NCBI GenBank assembly: GCA_037783545.1
Contig: JBBELK010000298.1
Coordinates: 3,534,001 to 3,598,000, forward strand
Direction of reading: 5' to 3'
Source of the DNA: Henricia sp. BOLD:AAB3569
Lineage: Eukaryota; Echinodermata; Asteroidea; Spinulosida; Echinasteridae
Length of the DNA: 64,000 bases
The notes under the pieces were generated by a model that was given only the letters and a program-made list of their open reading frames with translations, was not told where the DNA came from and ran no database searches. Positions 1 through 10,130 of this stretch are shown in pieces. Position numbers and translations under genes: made by a program. The number at the start of each line of letters is the position of its first letter. The first letter of the stretch is position 1.

Positions 1-299
1 TTGATCGACAAATTATCATAAGTCGGTTGAACAAAGACGAATTCAATCTTTACATGATGCACGGATGAATTTCAGGTGAGACTGGTTTGATTAAAATCTC
101 ACGACATTGAATGAACAAATATTGAAATTGGTTGACCACTGATCATTTGGAAATAAAAAAGACCAATTCAATTGAAGCATTTGCGCGTCTTGGGACGAAA
201 TTGAAGTTACAGGTTATGGATTTGATTTAAAAAGTTTTAAAATGTGCGGGATTTGTGAGTTATATCCACAGTTTTAATGAATTCGTACCGAAGCGTAGA
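1..299. other. AT-rich sequence, nothing recognised
   Basis: I see no gene, RNA or repeat that can be named here. The only open frame (237-509, minus) runs through homopolymer runs and overlaps the edge of the inverted-repeat segment that follows. Confidence 0.4.
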
Positions 300-1333
300 A
301 GGGACATGAATAAAAATAAGTCTTAATTGTTGTGCTAAGGCATAAAAAAAAAAAAATGTTATGTTGGCGTAACGGGCCCCCAAAAATAGGGTAGCTAGGT
401 AGGGAATTTTTTTTTTTTTTTTAAATTTTTTCTCCCAGCAACGAAAATGACATGAAAAAGTGGAAACCAAAATCCGACAAAATGCTGGCCGTTTCATCTG
501 ATTCCACATCTTTGTATGGACCCGCTTCTTCCTTTGACGATTGTATTTTCAGCACCGTGTACCCCACCTTGACATCGTCGGCGCAGCTCTGGGCGATTAG
601 CCTTAGCTGTTGACTCAAATTTATCCGTTTTAAGCGATCCAAAATGACCGCAGATCCACATTTTCCCTTGATGGAAACACTGTACGCTTCGGAACCGGGC
701 GCCATGTTGATGCGACTGTGAAAAACACGGGGCCGGGGTCACAAAATGGTTTACAATTTTTAGAATGTATATATATATCAGTTTTTATTGTGTAAAATGC
801 TGAGAAAATAATTAAAATAATTTATATTGTAACAAACTATTTTTTAAACACAAAATAAATAGCCAAATATTTTAAATATTGTATGTAGCTGTCCGCGCCG
901 TGCAACAGTCTAGGACGAGGCTACCATATTTTTCATGTAGAGCTAGCTCCTTCGGTTCAGCGAGCGTGAGGCGACTATACATGTACAATGTATACTTGGT
1001 GCATCTATCTCCGTATCGATATCACACCTGTACATGTACATGTACATTGTTGTAGAGCCTGCGCAATCTTCTGCTGCGCATGTTCGATCGTTGGTGCAAC
1101 AATGTGCACTCCAAAGTTCCACGCGCGCCAGCGTCAGACAAGTCAATACAACAATGAGAAACGGTCAGAAATGGTTTCAAACGTATTTATAACTCATTTA
1201 TATAGATTTTAATCATTAAATTTCTTCCCTTGAAAAAATTGTTTAGGGTCGGTCGGGTAATTACGCCAACATAACATATTTTTTTGTTATGCCTAAGTCA
1301 GAATTATGACTTATTTTTGGTATTCATGTCCGT
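300..1333. repeat. Segment bounded by ~75 bp inverted repeats
   Basis: The sequence from about 300 to 376 returns in reverse complement at about 1258-1333. Both arms share GGACATGAAT at the outer end, an A/T run in the middle and GTTATGTTGGCGTAA at the inner end. No clear target-site duplication is visible outside the arms. The arms could be the ends of a non-autonomous DNA element, or two copies of one MITE in opposite orientation flanking a host exon. The interior holds the coding-like frame at 421-705 and AT-rich DNA. Confidence 0.6.
421..705 (-). CDS. Possible first exon of an unidentified gene (94 codons open)
   Basis: A 94-codon open frame starts at an ATG at 705 on the minus strand. 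Residues 1-80 look like ordinary soluble protein with mixed charge, e.g. VKVGYTVLKIQSSKEEAGPY, and without simple repeats. Toward the 3' end the frame runs into a T-rich stretch (411-425), so if it is real it probably splices out before that; GT dinucleotides near 565 and 463 are possible donors but neither is a strong consensus. I do not recognise the family. It lies wholly between the inverted arms at 300-376 and 1258-1333, so it may belong to a mobile element or be a chance frame. Confidence 0.25.
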   Translation of the reverse strand: MAPGSEAYSVSIKGKCGSAVILDRLKRINLSQQLRLIAQSCADDVKVGYTVLKIQSSKEEAGPYKDVESDETASILSDFGFHFFMSFSLLGEKI

Positions 1334-1777
1334 TCATACAGCAACTTGAGAAAAGTAAATAAACGTCATTCGGTAATACGAAGACAAATGAATCCACCGG
1401 GTGCGCCACCCCATCACTGTCCTTTTCATTTGGCCGTTATATCAAAAGGATTTTGGCACCTGCTTCAATTTTGTTTAGAAATCAGTGAACACGGCACGGG
1501 GCCTTCTATTGTATCAGGAGCATTTCAGGAATTCCCAGGAATTGACAACAGCAGACAGCGGGCGCGCCGCTGAGTCTGAGGCTTTAACACTATCATTGTG
1601 CAGTGGCTCGTTCATTATTTATAACATGTAAAACAGACGGTCGTGGACGCTTTTGTGATTGGATGAGGCCACAGTGGGTTAGCAGTACTGTGTGTATGAG
1701 TGGGTGATTGGACAAGAAAATTACGCACCGCCCAACACGTACGACAAGCCGTTTGAAACGAAAGAACGCTACTAGGA

Positions 1778-2060
1778 CAGTCGGGTTGGCGTACGGGTTC
1801 TTTCCTCGCCTTTTACCTCTGGCGGCCCGGGTTCGAACCGGGGCGTGTATGTGGATTGGGTTTGCAGTCCCTACTTGACCGCGTGGGTTTTGCCCTGGGG
1901 CATTTCTCTGGGGTTTTTCCTCCCACTTCTAAAACTGCAACTCCTTCTTCGTCATCTCAAGTTGATAATACAGTATAGTTAAAGCTAAAACCGTATAGTT
2001 GATGGCATAAAGGGCCTTAGTTGCCGAAGATGCCATAGAATATACAACAACAACAACAAT
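1778..2060 (+). mobile_element. tRNA-derived SINE, family 1, plus-strand copy
   Basis: The head (1781-1845) has tRNA-like internal promoter boxes: a GGGTTGGCGTACGGG box A-like stretch and a GGGTTCGAACCGGGG box B. A ~200 bp unique body follows and the 3' end is a CAACAACAACAA tail. The same sequence occurs on the minus strand at 38449-38737, where target-site duplications are visible. The tail of this copy abuts a MITE at 2061. It is a retroposon, not a working tRNA gene: no acceptor stem or complete cloverleaf can be formed. Confidence 0.8.
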
Positions 2061-2102
2061 CAGGCGCGGATCCAGAGGGGGGTTTTGGGTGTCAACACAA
2101 CA

Positions 2103-2133
<31 letters not shown>

Positions 2134-2288
2134 CGCTCCGACACCAACAAATATAATGTAATGCATTTTTTTGCGTGTCCGCCTGTCCGAACCGCCTGTC
2201 CGAAACAAGCAGACATAAAAATCTGACCGGCAAAACCCCTCCCTGGTGGCAAAACCCCCTCCTGGAAAAATTCCTGGATCCGCCCCTG
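2061..2288. mobile_element. MITE with CAGGSGCGGATCCAG ends and internal poly-C
   Basis: The element begins CAGGCGCGGATCCAG and ends CTGGATCCGCCCCTG, imperfect inverted copies of each other. ACAAT stands directly on both sides (2056-2060 and 2289-2293), a candidate 5 bp target-site duplication. A run of about 30 C (2101-2131) lies inside. A second member with the same ends is at 58605-58709. The superfamily cannot be set from the ends alone. The glycine-rich frames read from the minus strand here are artefacts of the poly-C run. Confidence 0.7.
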
Positions 2289-2394
2289 ACAATGCTGAAC
2301 TTCCGGGAGAGATTCCCAAGACTATTCTTGTCGAGCAATTAAAGGGCTGGTTAGACTGGTTCCCGTCCACATATTCCACACGGGAGAATATAAA

Positions 2395-2475
2395 GCTGTG
2401 TCCGAAACGCGTGTCTAGAGCTACGGTCTAGGTCTAGCGCTAGAGCTGCGTCGTGATGAGCGCTAGATCAATGGG
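2395..2475. repeat. TCTAGCGCTAG-rich repeat, copy 1
   Basis: A stretch beginning GTGTCCGAAACGCGTGTCTAG with several CTAG-centred words and ending GATGAGCGCTAGA. It resembles 3720-3880 closely, so the two are diverged copies of one dispersed repeat. A GACTGGTTCCCGTCC block just upstream (2354-2390) matches the ends of the element at 43213-43561. Confidence 0.5.
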
Positions 2476-2728
2476 AATTCGGACAGAGCTATACGGCTAC
2501 GTGTTTGCGCCCTCTATCTGTCGATTGATACTTCATACTAGACTGGTTTCCGCTCCACATATTCCACATACGAATGAATCTCAGGATAGTCGGATTGCGC
2601 AACGTTTGTTTACAGCCGGCCTTGGATCAAAATGCCAGTTTAAAATCGTTACAAACAAAAACACATTTTAGCTCTAATAAAACGAAGACGAGTTTCTATC
2701 CTCCAAGTTTTGAACTTTTACAGACTTG

Positions 2729-2920
2729 GGGCCAATTTCATAAAGGTGTTTAGCAGAAAAATATGCTTTATGCAAAATGTATTAGCTTTATAAAAATTGT
2801 TCAATGTGGTGTTCTGCTATTCTTGCTAAGAACACAAGCTGCTAACCCATTTTTAAAAAGCAAATTATCGTATAAAGCAAATTATTTGCTAAACAGCATT
2901 ATCAAATTGGCTCCGGCAGA
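2729..2920. mobile_element. MITE with GGGGCCAATTTCATAAA ends
   Basis: The left end GGGGCCAATTTCATAAAG followed by TGTTTAGCA is mirrored on the right by GCTAAACAGC followed by CAAATTGGCTCC. The ~190 bp interior is AT-rich and open only by chance. Related ends are seen at 5990-6055 (one side only), 17605-17860 and 53405-53663, so this is a dispersed non-autonomous family. Confidence 0.6.
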
Positions 2921-4408
2921 ACACGCATTTAATTGTTTTCTTCAAGTATAATCAGCCACCCGAAAATGCAGATCTGTAGTAACAGAAAAGCCAAAATTTG
3001 GCAGGGGAAAATAATTTAGATTTTACATTTTTCAGCAATGTGAAAGGTTTTATGCAGGTGGCATGAAGTGATGTCCGACTTGTAAATTCTTCCCAGAAAT
3101 TGTTTTTTTGTAATTGATGGCCAACTTGCACAAATTCTTACCCTCAATTCACTGGTCAAATGCAGAAAACTTGATAGCTTTTATGATTGTGATGAGCCTA
3201 ATTGTTATGGAAGACCTATTGCACTGTGGAAATATTTGACTTTTTCTTAGCTTTCTAAGCTACAAGTTTATTTGCTGTTGAAAAAACCCAACTTTTAAAT
3301 AGGCAGATGAAGGCCAAATTGTACATTTTGGGTAGATGGTTAAAATTATGACCATGCTAGGCCTAATTAAATTAACTTTTGTATTTTTAGGTATATTAAA
3401 ATTCCTTTTCAGATTTTTGCAAGAGAGCCTTGTTGTTAGAGCTGATGAGAAACCCGCAAAACTAGATGATTTTCCACATGTGAAATTTACCTTTCATTTG
3501 GGTTATTCACTGTAAACAGGACACTTCTGCAGATATTTTCAACCTAGCTCGGAGAATGATTACCCTCATCACTATCATCAGCATATAAACAGTCTATTGC
3601 TTTTTGAATCAAATAACACATGTTGATATTATCAAAAACATTACGAGAATGATTTAAAGAGGAAGAATCCCCCTTTACGAAAATCCAGCATTTAGGCTTT
3701 TTTCGATAGTCCAAACAGCCTAAGGCCGTGTCCGCAACGGGTGTCTAGCGCTAGGTCTAGGGCTAAAGTCTAGGTCGGCCATTTTGAAGCTCTGTCCGTA
3801 ACGTAGTCTAGATCTGGCAAGAGCTAGAGCTCAAACGTCATCAAAATCTAGCCGCAAGGGATGTTGTCTTGATGAGCGCTAGAGGCAAATCAACAAAAAT
3901 AGCGACCGTTCCAACAAGCGTTTTGGCTTTGCGCGATCAGCGGCGTAGTTTCCCAGCTGAGTGAGCGGTGAGTGTGGATGATTTGTTCTTTTATGAGTGA
4001 CTGTGGCGATGTTTCGACATGATTCAAGTTGAAATGATGGTGAAATGATTACCCAACATGCCTGAGGACCCATTGGAAACATTTTTTTAACAAGAAATTC
4101 ATGAAATTGTGCCTAATAAAAGTTGGGCAAGAGTTGGGAAGTTGATCAGAATTTGTTTCTTTAAAATGACTTATGATCTGGCATTGGAATGTGTAGATTT
4201 GATGGAAAAACCTAAAATCTTGAGTAGGAAAAAATTAAGATTTTTGCGAGGAAACACTTTTTCAGCCCGTCTCATATGTTTTGCACACATGCAGCAAAAT
4301 GTCTGAAGCCATGATCAACTTCCCAATAAACCTTATGGCTTATCGAGGTTCTCAAGGCATCATGGGATTGGATGACAAACGAGGCTGGCAATTTTTACAC
4401 AAACCTAT
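2921..4408. other. Non-coding stretch with one short dispersed repeat
   Basis: No supported gene. Positions 3720-3880 carry the second copy of the TCTAGCGCTAG-rich repeat seen at 2395-2475. The rest is AT-rich with short frames that show no family features. Confidence 0.4.
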
Positions 4409-6519
4409 TAGACCGGCAGCCCAGAGGGTTTTGGTTAAACGAACGAGGTACCAACAACTAGGAAGTGACCTAGTATTTGCAGATCTGGACGTCTGCCGGG
4501 ATCCATCTGCTGCGTTTGACCCCTGGGGAACCCCAAAGGGGGCCAAAAATTGCGCTGGGTCAAACATTCGAGGTACCACATGAAACTAGGTTTAGATGAA
4601 TGAGCACATCACACAGAGTACGGAATGGCCCTCGCCAGACGAAATTTCTGCTGCAAAAGTCCCGCCAGACGCCCGCCAAAATTTCATTCCATATAATAAA
4701 TGCAAGATACAACGGCCGTCGACAAACGCGTCCATTCGTTTTGAACGGGTAGCTTTGACAGACGGCTGTTGTGTTTCATCCGCCGTAAATCTGGGAGCGC
4801 TGTGATTGACTATGTCGAGTGGAGGTCTCGGCCGGCCTACTGGGTTGGCACAAAAAGGGGACACAGTATCCATGTACCAAAATAATAACTTTCTGAATTC
4901 AGCTTTTGTCCATTTGTTGGCGAATTCACTGAAGATCAGAAGAGGCAAGAACCCGGGTGAGATTATGTACAGCGCAAGATTTTCTTGGTTGGTCACCATG
5001 GGTTATGTAGACAGAAAGAGACATTGGTACCTGAATACTCAATGTACGTGTAATGAAGTGTAAATTAAAGTGACTAAACTATCATTTTCCACCGTCAAAA
5101 GTTGCATCGGCGAAACTGACCGACTCCTATATAGGGCCTATCCAAAACGTTTCATCGAAATCAAGTTGGGCAAAAATGTTGATGTGGTTATCACAGCGTC
5201 GTTTCACTCTAAATTCCCAGTCCAAACCGCTTTCTGTAAAAGCGACGCGCGTCGAATTTACGCATAAAAATGCTAGTGTGTGAATCCACCATCAGTGTTG
5301 ATTATTGGCCGTCTGAATATGCCTATGAAATTAAACGAATTGGAGATGCACACTGAATTTTTTTACGTGTTCTGTATCAGTATGCAAATTTGACACGCGT
5401 TAGTTGACGAAAATGCGGGATGGAAGGAATTTGGAGTGCGGGATGGAAGGAATTACAAAAGTCATGTAGATGAATTGGATATGCACACTGAACTTTTTTT
5501 CATGGACACTGAACTTTATTCACGCGTTCTGCAAGCAAATTTTATGCGCGCTGCTTGAAGAAAATACGGCCAGGAAATTGGAGTGAAGCGACGCACAAGA
5601 ATAATGTCCTGTTATTCTGGGATTTTCGGCGAGTCGGATCACACCAAATTCTCTGTGTGTAGGATTTTGTCGAGGTGACGCGTGACCAAATTACCCGCTT
5701 TTGCGATTTACCGGCCTCGGCCCATATACCGGAAAGGTTTGCGCTGAAACTTCGGGCCGGTCTAACCGCACATGAACGACCGGGGCAAATCAAACTCGTT
5801 TGTTAGATTGTTCTGCATCATCCGATGGTTTGGTAAGAATCGGGTTTTTGGCCGGTAACTCGCAAATGTAAATCAGCCATGTGGAGGGAAATGAAGCACT
5901 GAAACCACAGAATTTACAGAATAGTAAAATTTACAGAATATATATAGTAAATACACATCACATACGATTTTCGCTGGCGGGCCATTTTTGCAAAATTAAG
6001 CAAATACATTCTGTGCTAAGCAAAATTTTGAATGTGCTAAACAGCGCCGTGAAATTGGCTCCCATGGAACTCACATTATACATATACGCGTCAATACAGC
6101 GCTCCCAGTGAAACACAACACAACGCTGGATGAAACACAACAGCCGTCTGCAGTCAAAGCTACCCGTTCAAAACAAATGGACGCGTTTGTCGACGGCCGT
6201 TGTATCTTGCATTTATTATATGGAATGAAATTTTGGCGGGCGTCAGGCGGGACTTTTGCAGCAGAAATTTCGTCTGCCGAGGGCCATTCCGTAATCTGTG
6301 TGATGTGCTCTTTCATCTAAACCTAGTTTCATGTGGTACCTCGAATGTTTGACCCAGCGCAAGTTTTGGCCCCCTTTGGTGGTCCCCAGGGGTCAAACGC
6401 AGCAGAGGGACCCCGGCAGACGTCCAGATCTGCAAATACTAGGTCACTTCCTAAATGTTCCTGCCCTCGGTTGTTGGTACCTCGTTCGTTTAACCAAAAC
6501 CCTCTGGGCTGCCGGTCTA
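4409..6519. mobile_element. 2.1 kb element with ~400 bp terminal inverted repeats
   Basis: The arm at 4409 to about 4811 returns in reverse complement at about 6091-6519. Matching blocks include TAGACCGGCAGCCCAGAGGG at the outer ends, the CCTAGTATTTGCAGATCTGGA region, the GGCCGTCGACAAACGCGTCC region, and GGGAGCGCTGT at the inner ends. TAT flanks both ends (4406-4408 and 6520-6522), a weak candidate 3 bp duplication. The ~1.28 kb interior has no recognisable transposase; its frames are below 90 codons. A partial GGGGCCAATTTC-type MITE end lies inside (5990-6060). This is best read as a non-autonomous DNA element with long inverted repeats; the superfamily is unknown. Confidence 0.8.
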
Positions 6520-7519
6520 TATTGGGCTCTGGGGACATGACAATGTTTATCGATTTTATTTTCGTTTCTGTGAATCTTCCCACACGTTATTCATCAAGGA
6601 AAATTATATTTTTACAAATATAATTTTTATTCTAACTGTAGTAAAATGATGCCTTGAGAACGTCGATAAGGTTTATTCTCCCCCTCCCCCTCCTCACTCC
6701 TAAATTTCAGCTTCAAATCTGCACTTATCCTATATCATTTTCAGAATTTTATAATTTTAGGACATTGCGCATGCCATAGTACATGTACATGTATTGTGGT
6801 AGGGCAGACACTATAGGATGGGAATTTACGGTTAATTCACAAAGCGGTTTGCAATTCTTTCAAGTGACGGTTAACCGTTCGGCCAGCACTAAACTAGACT
6901 TGATGTCAATTCTGTAACTAGACCGGTTGTTTCGTAAACGGCAGCAGCGTAGTCGCGAATGGAATGGGAACAAGTCTAATCGACCTCTATATAGTTACAG
7001 ACTTGAGAAACCTGTTTCCGTTTTGTACACGGTCTATGGAGATTGCTTCCAGAATTGGACGTAGAGAGCTGATTGGTCGAAACGCAGGACGACATTAATA
7101 TTCATGGTACTCCTCTAAATGGATGTGTTTTTGTGAATTTTGTGAATTGGGTTTCATCTCCATCGTAATAACGCATGCAGCAAGCTTGAAGTGCAATTTT
7201 TTTAGGCTATATAGGCTACATGTAGGCCCTACATGTAAGCCTATTCGACTTGATCAGTTTATGCAAATTTGCGATTATCGATGGTTTTTGTTTAAAATAG
7301 AATCGCAAACGCTGATGATTGCATGATTGTCAGATCGTGGTTTTGGAGAAAGATAGAGCTGAAATTTTGAACAGTGCTGTCAAGCATGGGCGCCAAAGAA
7401 TGGCGATCACGCAGTGACGTCAGATTTTTCTTGAAAGTTGTTGGTCTCACTATCTTTCATTTTGTACAAAAATATGGAAAATCAAAGCCTTCCGGGTAAG
7501 TAATTGAATAAATTTTAAT
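6520..7519. other. Non-coding stretch with a MITE fragment (about 6893-7010)
   Basis: About 6893-7010 is a reverse-oriented, partly truncated relative of the element at 30004-30195, sharing the CATTCGCGACTACGCTGCTG block (read on the minus strand) and the AGACTTGA end motifs. No supported gene occurs in the rest. Confidence 0.55.
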
Positions 7520-8773
7520 TAGGGGTTAAAAGTAGGTTTGGCCAATCTTAAACACACGTTTAAAGCCAGCTAGGGGTCCTGGGGCCGATTTCACAAAGCG
7601 CTAAGATTCGTCCTAGGAAGTGTAACTCGTCGTATCTTGGAACTAATCCTAGGACTGATTTCACAAAACTTAGGATGTGTTCAATTCGTCCTATTTCCCA
7701 TGGCAACACGGCCCAACTCTTCCTAACTTAAGATCGATGTTTGGGTCGTCTTATCTGTACGAATGCATGGAGTAAATGCAGTGACCGAAGGCACTTATCT
7801 TCTGCTTGCCGAACGTGAAGCTAGCCCGGCATACGGCAGCGCTAGGCGGTCATACAGACAATTTTCCTTTGCCGCGATATGCGAAATTCTCTTGAAAAGG
7901 AGGCGTAATTTAAATCGCAGAAAAGCACTTACCGAAAAAGGTTGAGGCATTTGTATGTCCATGCACGTAAAGCCATAACTTGCTGTAGCCCTAGCTAGCT
8001 AGGTTTCTCGATGTTTACACGCGTAAAGCACGGATTTATATTTTGGCAAAATATATCCATATACAATAAAAACCACGAAATATGTACATTTGTATAGCTA
8101 TTGATTGAGCACACTAAAAGTTACTTGTGGTATGCGCGCGCGTGCTAGTACTAGCGCGCGATGCTCCCGAAAAAAAGATACATTTATGTAAATTAGATTA
8201 ATACACATGACGTGTGTGTAGGCCTAATGTTTTTTTCCGTCAAGCATATACTGCATGCTCTGCACATAAATGCGAGTGTGCCATTTGTACAGTCAAACGA
8301 TAAGCTACATGTACATCTAGGTTCAAGTACATCGACTTGAATTTGTTCACGTCAATGTACCCTTTCATAACTGCCGATCGGACAAAATGCGATACGCCAA
8401 GCAGACGACGCTACAAAGTCGGCCATTTTGATTTGTAATGTGCGTGCCGTTTTCCGGACGACTGTTGTATTCGGTACTGTTAACAAACATGGTACAGCCG
8501 TTGATAAATGTATAATAAGCAGTTGCGACTCGTCTTGTAAAAGACGGGTTTTGTGAAATCGATCTCAGGACACGTCTTAGCAAAGACCAATCTTACTGCT
8601 CGAACTCTTCTCAACTCCTAGGATCGATCCTAAGATAGGAAGAGTTTTGTGAAATCGGCCCCTGGGCACTGATAATGCCCGAGCCGCCAGGCGAGGGCAT
8701 TATCAGTGCCCAGGACCCCTAGCTGGTTTTAAACGGGTTGTTTAAGATTGGCCAAACCTACTTTTAATCCCAT
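7520..8773. mobile_element. Fold-back element interrupted by another transposon
   Basis: The arm at about 7520-7582 (AAAGTAGGTTTGGCCAATCT through CAGCTAGGGGTCCTGG) is mirrored at about 8710-8772. Between 8661 and 8722 a tight palindrome (CTGGGCACTGATAATGCCC and its complement) forms the loop. The element at 7583-8660 has split the left half of this fold-back at a CCTGG. Joining CCTGG to GCACTG recovers a plausible uninterrupted palindrome, which supports the order of insertion. Confidence 0.75.
7583..8660. mobile_element. GGCCGATTTCACAAA element, copy 1 (1078 bp, CCTGG duplication)
   Basis: The ends GGCCGATTTCACAAA and TTTGTGAAATCGGCC are exact inverted repeats, flanked on both sides by CCTGG (7578-7582 and 8661-8665). 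A second, internal pair of the same motif (GATTTCACAAAACTTAGGAT near 7660 and TTTTGTGAAATCGATCTCAG near 8548) gives doubled ends. A near-identical copy is at 24786-25837, flanked by CCAGG. The interior has no transposase-like frame. The 5 bp duplication rules out the TTAA, TA and Harbinger families; no known superfamily is assigned. Confidence 0.85.
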
Positions 8774-9051
8774 TCATATATACCTTTTCGTGTAAATCGG
8801 TAAAATTCACCAAAATTAGCTCGTCGTTTTGCCATATTTTGCATTTACTTTCCTATGCCTACAGTCTAGTGTCAACACGGCGTTCGTACAACTGCGAGCT
8901 GTGCGTGATGTTGTTTTTGTTCGATCGCACGCGTTATGAGTAACGCAGGCGCGTTGCTCGCGCACGCACACGACTGGATATAAGTGCACAATTTGCTTTC
9001 AGGCGCGTGCAGCCAGCCGGGCATTATCGCTATTCTTTATCACTAATTTAA

Positions 9052-9746
9052 AGGGGCTATGTCACGGTTTGCGCATGCGCTGCAAAACTTGAAAAAGTGT
9101 GGCGAATTTTTTTCAAGTTTTGTCGCCAGGTTTTGCATATCCTATTCAATCTTTGCCATCCCTTATAATTCTTTAGTAATTTTAGCAGTGGTGTACTTGT
9201 CAACGTCCAGGATGTCCTGATGCATTACTTTTTACTTGGAATCGCACTGTTTGCCGTAATTTTAAGCCGCCAAACATCGTCATCACCGTGTGTGCGGCCG
9301 TCGTTAAAAAGAGTTTTTTCATCCCATCAATAAACTCGACAAAACATGACAGAAACGGCATCGAATGATATGAATGACATGGTTGAATACAGCAATTTAC
9401 TTAACCTTGTTTTTCATCAAAACTGACATGCTTATTTGGTCCTGACAGCAATTTTACAGCATACCTTCTGTCATTGGAAAGACACAGTGGCCGCCACCGC
9501 TGTACGATTTTGTTTTGATCGAGCAATCGCGCGCGCGCGATGCCAAATCGAACAAGTGCGCGCACACGATGCACAATGTAGTTGAATTTTGCGTATTGTA
9601 AACACTCGTGAACAAACACACTGCCCGTGCGCGATGTACACAACTAATGGCGTTGTGTAACGTAATTGCACTGCATTCATCTGAGCCCGCACGTGCGTCA
9701 AAATATGAAAGGATTTGGCGCATGCGCAAACCGTGACATAGCCCCT
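9052..9746. mobile_element. TTAA-targeted DNA element with AGGGGCTATGTCACG ends
   Basis: The ends AGGGGCTATGTCACGGTTTG and its complement are inverted for more than 25 bp, and TTAA lies directly outside both (9048-9051, 9747-9750). A TTAA duplication is typical of the piggyBac and Kolobok superfamilies. The 695 bp interior encodes no transposase, so it is non-autonomous. The arms continue with GCGCATGCGC, an NRF1-like palindrome. Confidence 0.85.
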
Positions 9747-9812
9747 TTAAGACTGCCTATGTGACGTGCTTTCAGCCAATAGGGATGCGTAAACTGTCCA
9801 AGGTATTTATTA

Positions 9813-10130
9813 AGGTACAAACCTTCTATACACCAATCCGAGCTGCAAAGTCATGGTCCATGTACGTCCGCCATAGCTGGGGGCCATCCAGTGCCATGAA
9901 CTGTGGGTTTTGTGTTGATGATATGCTGTTACATTATGTTGTCACGTCGAACAATTTTGCGCGTTTATTTGCTTGCGAAGCCTGTGTACGCGTACGCGTT
10001 GTGCGCTGTTCGATTTAACAACAAGACAAAGCGCCCAGTCCATGGCAGTGGATGGCCCCCAGCCATGGCGGGCTTGTAGGGAAGGAGTCCTTAGCAACGG
10101 GATTCGTGTATAGACAAGGTACAAATATAC
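9813..10130. mobile_element. Palindromic MITE
   Basis: About 9813-9905 and 10033-10128 are imperfect inverted copies. The best match is AGCTGGGGGCCATCCAGTGC against its complement at 10045-10070, with outer CTTCTATACACC against GTGTATAGACAAGG. The loop (9906-10032) is unremarkable. No target duplication was identified. Confidence 0.6.

Noticed and set aside
1781-1850. tRNA gene
   Set aside because: It has box A and box B but no closing acceptor stem, and belongs to a SINE with a CAA tail found again at 38449-38737.
6071-6583. Genes in the right arm of the 4409-6519 element
   Set aside because: The frames are the same sequence as frames in the left arm read in the opposite direction, as expected from an inverted repeat.
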